From an uncultured Pseudomonadota bacterium (GTDB taxonomy: Bacteria; Pseudomonadota; Alphaproteobacteria; Rs-D84), in assembly GCA_902795435.1 (NCBI GenBank), contig CADBLE010000007.1, forward strand, positions 1 to 43,803: a DNA stretch of 43,803 nucleotides, written 5' to 3'. The position numbers and the translations under genes were made by a program. Within the stretch, counting starts at the first letter, position 1. Each line of letters opens with the position of its first letter. Below the pieces are notes generated by a model. It worked only from the letters and a program-made list of their open reading frames with translations. It was not told the DNA's origin and did no database searches. This document shows positions 42,418 to 43,803 of this stretch, one piece after another.

Positions 42418-43635
42418 ATGTCACAAAAAATCTTTTTAACCAGTGCGCTTGCAATGGGCTTTGTTGCACCGGCATTTGCAGAAATGACGGATTCCAATAC
42501 ATTCCCAAATGCGTCTCAGGGTGAATATATGCAGGAAAACACCAGATATATCGGTGCCGCAACATCAACAAATATGGACGGCGTATATTCGGGAACCGTA
42601 AATGCGGTTGCGGAATACGATATCATAGATTATATCGTCAATGCGGGACAATATTTGCCGGCGGATTCTGAAACAGTAATAACATGTCCGGCGGGCTCTT
42701 TCTGTCCGGGAATTGACGGTAATGTCCAATATAATCAAAGCACACCCCAGGGTATACAAACATGTCCAACGGGCTATGCCAGTTCCGCGGCGGGCGCATC
42801 ATCAGATACACAATGTTATCGTACATGCGATATAAATAATATGGGAACATCGTTCACAAATATCGCCCACGCAACGGCGGTATCTGGAAACGATTATTAT
42901 GGTTCCGGTACCGATACATGTTCTGCTACTGGTTGTGAAAATGGTTGGCATATAACATCAGACACTTTGTTTGATATAATAGGCTGGAAAGCAGCTATAA
43001 ATAGTGTATACATAGATGATACAGGTGTATTTGATGAACAGGGTGGATCAAATGGGCAATCATACTATGGATTGACGGAAAATAATAGTTGGGCAGTAGA
43101 ATATGACGATAATAAAGGTATAGTAATAGGCAAAGCTGGTTGTAGTAATCGTAGTGCGAGCGGCTGGATAGGTAGTTGGGTATTAAAGTCAGATGATTTT
43201 GTAGATAATTTAGCTGAAGAACCAGGTGCAAGCTATTGTTATTGTAAAGTGATCGGATATAAAGATAGTGATGGTGTAATACAAAATGTATCTTCTCCGT
43301 GGGCATATCGCAGTAGTCTTATGAATTGTGATTCTACATGCGCCAGAATATGTTCTGGAAATTTTGCTTCTAACACTTACACTTTTGACGGAAACGATAG
43401 AAGGTATAAAGGAGCCGTATTAGATAAGGTTCCTTTTGGCCCAGCTACATGTGAAGCGAATACAATTACAATTAACTGGAACGATGTTGACCCAGAATAT
43501 GCAGGTCAAAATAACGAAAACACCGCTGTTTATGGCGAAGACGTCAGAACCCCAGTCAAGGCCGCAACCAAGAAAGGTCAAACATTCCGTGGTTGGCGTT
43601 TCAGCAAACCGGAACAAACCAATTTGCCAGAATAG
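42418..43635 (+). CDS. Secreted cysteine-rich surface protein, paralog C (405 aa)
   Basis: Signal peptide 1-21 (MSQKIFLTSALAMGFVAPAF then A). The N-terminal module is almost identical to paralog B (NTFPNASQGEYMQENTRY, DSETVITCPAGSFCPGI, GIQTCPTGYASSAAGAS). Its VYSGTVNAVAEYD and the GNDYYGSGTDTC segment resemble paralog A more. The centre (about 165-340) is unique, with an AT-rich composition and Cys in CYCKV and CDSTCARICSG. The C-terminal TITINW...FRGWRFSKPEQTNLPE matches the family. AAAAGGAAGGAAGAAA is the ribosome site. It ends with the terminator at 43708. Confidence 0.85.
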   Translation: MSQKIFLTSALAMGFVAPAFAEMTDSNTFPNASQGEYMQENTRYIGAATSTNMDGVYSGTVNAVAEYDIIDYIVNAGQYLPADSETVITCPAGSFCPGIDGNVQYNQSTPQGIQTCPTGYASSAAGASSDTQCYRTCDINNMGTSFTNIAHATAVSGNDYYGSGTDTCSATGCENGWHITSDTLFDIIGWKAAINSVYIDDTGVFDEQGGSNGQSYYGLTENNSWAVEYDDNKGIVIGKAGCSNRSASGWIGSWVLKSDDFVDNLAEEPGASYCYCKVIGYKDSDGVIQNVSSPWAYRSSLMNCDSTCARICSGNFASNTYTFDGNDRRYKGAVLDKVPFGPATCEANTITINWNDVDPEYAGQNNENTAVYGEDVRTPVKAATKKGQTFRGWRFSKPEQTNLPE

Positions 43636-43707
43636 GCAAAACCAATTGGCATATCATTTCGGTATGTCAATGAAAGGGAAATCATGGTTCTCTTTCTTTT
43701 TCCTAGG

Positions 43708-43734
43708 CACCCCGATTATTCGGGGTGTTTTTTT
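43708..43734 (+). terminator. Paralog C terminator
   Basis: CACCCCG, loop ATTATT, CGGGGTG, T tract. Same loop and core as 42100-42129. The final 69 bp of the window hold nothing identifiable. Confidence 0.85.
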
Positions 43735-43803
43735 ATAAATATTTTTATTGTCTTAGATTTTATTTTTTTATATTATGAATGGCATGAGAAATAAAAAGAA
43801 GAT

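Noticed and set aside
25583-43635. Diversity-generating retroelement as the cause of paralog variation
   Set aside because: No reverse transcriptase, template repeat or adenine-biased variable repeat is visible; recombination among paralogs is simpler.

Overview
The window is a 43.8 kb piece of an AT-rich bacterial chromosome. Nearly complete housekeeping genes (polA, pth, rpsB, tsf, tyrS, secG, rnc, lepB, uvrA, rlmE, rnhA, tkt, hisS, prfA) are mixed with many secreted, cysteine-rich and beta-barrel proteins. The hisS-prfA pair, the alphaproteobacterial-looking UvrA zinc-finger variant, the rnc-lepB and rpsB-tsf pairs, a RodZ-like protein and many outer-membrane barrels suggest a Gram-negative alphaproteobacterium. 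It is probably one of the poorly cultured, host-associated AT-rich lineages such as the gut RF32-like group; that placement is inference.

Layout. 1-1464: a variable cysteine-rich surface protein (paralog A) behind a leader with a strong terminator. 1503-8350: polA and an outer-membrane barrel on the minus strand, pth on the plus strand, then a 977-residue secreted protein of unknown function. 8443-8527: tRNA-Leu with the unusual anticodon AAG. 8616-13546: a barrel / small periplasmic protein / barrel cluster converging on an S8-type autotransporter-like protease. 13707-18027: a DUF3419-like protein, rpsB-tsf, a 59-residue protein and tyrS. 18071-18417: tRNA-Arg(UCU) and a structured element that carries a second copy of the tRNA 3' end and its terminator. 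18418-21576: small membrane proteins, a surface-paralog remnant and a short paralog. 21640-25151: secG, rnc-lepB and comM. 25152-27261: a (AC)16 leader with a Thr-His-repeat mini-ORF, paralog B, and a palindromic MITE-like element. 27262-34766: tspO, ftsB-like, dus, rodZ-like, uvrA, a stand-alone SRP54 M-domain gene, rlmE, a 41-residue zinc ribbon and a DUF805 protein. 34810-39494: rnhA, tkt, a YgjP-like metallopeptidase and a 546-residue cysteine-rich protein. 39717-43635: hisS-prfA, then a second attenuator-like leader and paralog C.

The most unusual thread is a dispersed family of secreted proteins at 127, 20701 (remnant), 20971, 25583 and 42418. The three full-length members have near-constant ends and different centres. 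Each has an intrinsic terminator only about 27-40 nt upstream of its start codon. Two share almost the same leader, which in one case encodes a His/Thr-repeat peptide over a dinucleotide microsatellite. The third has hairpins that can be arranged as anti-antiterminator, antiterminator and terminator. Together this looks like attenuation-controlled, possibly phase-variable surface antigens that diversify by recombination. Other points of interest are the SRP54 M domain without an NG GTPase domain, a DNA polymerase I with Gln at the steric-gate position, tRNA-Leu(AAG), mutually exclusive hairpins after tsf, and a possible His-containing leader peptide upstream of hisS. No CRISPR array, rRNA gene, transposase or phage gene was seen.
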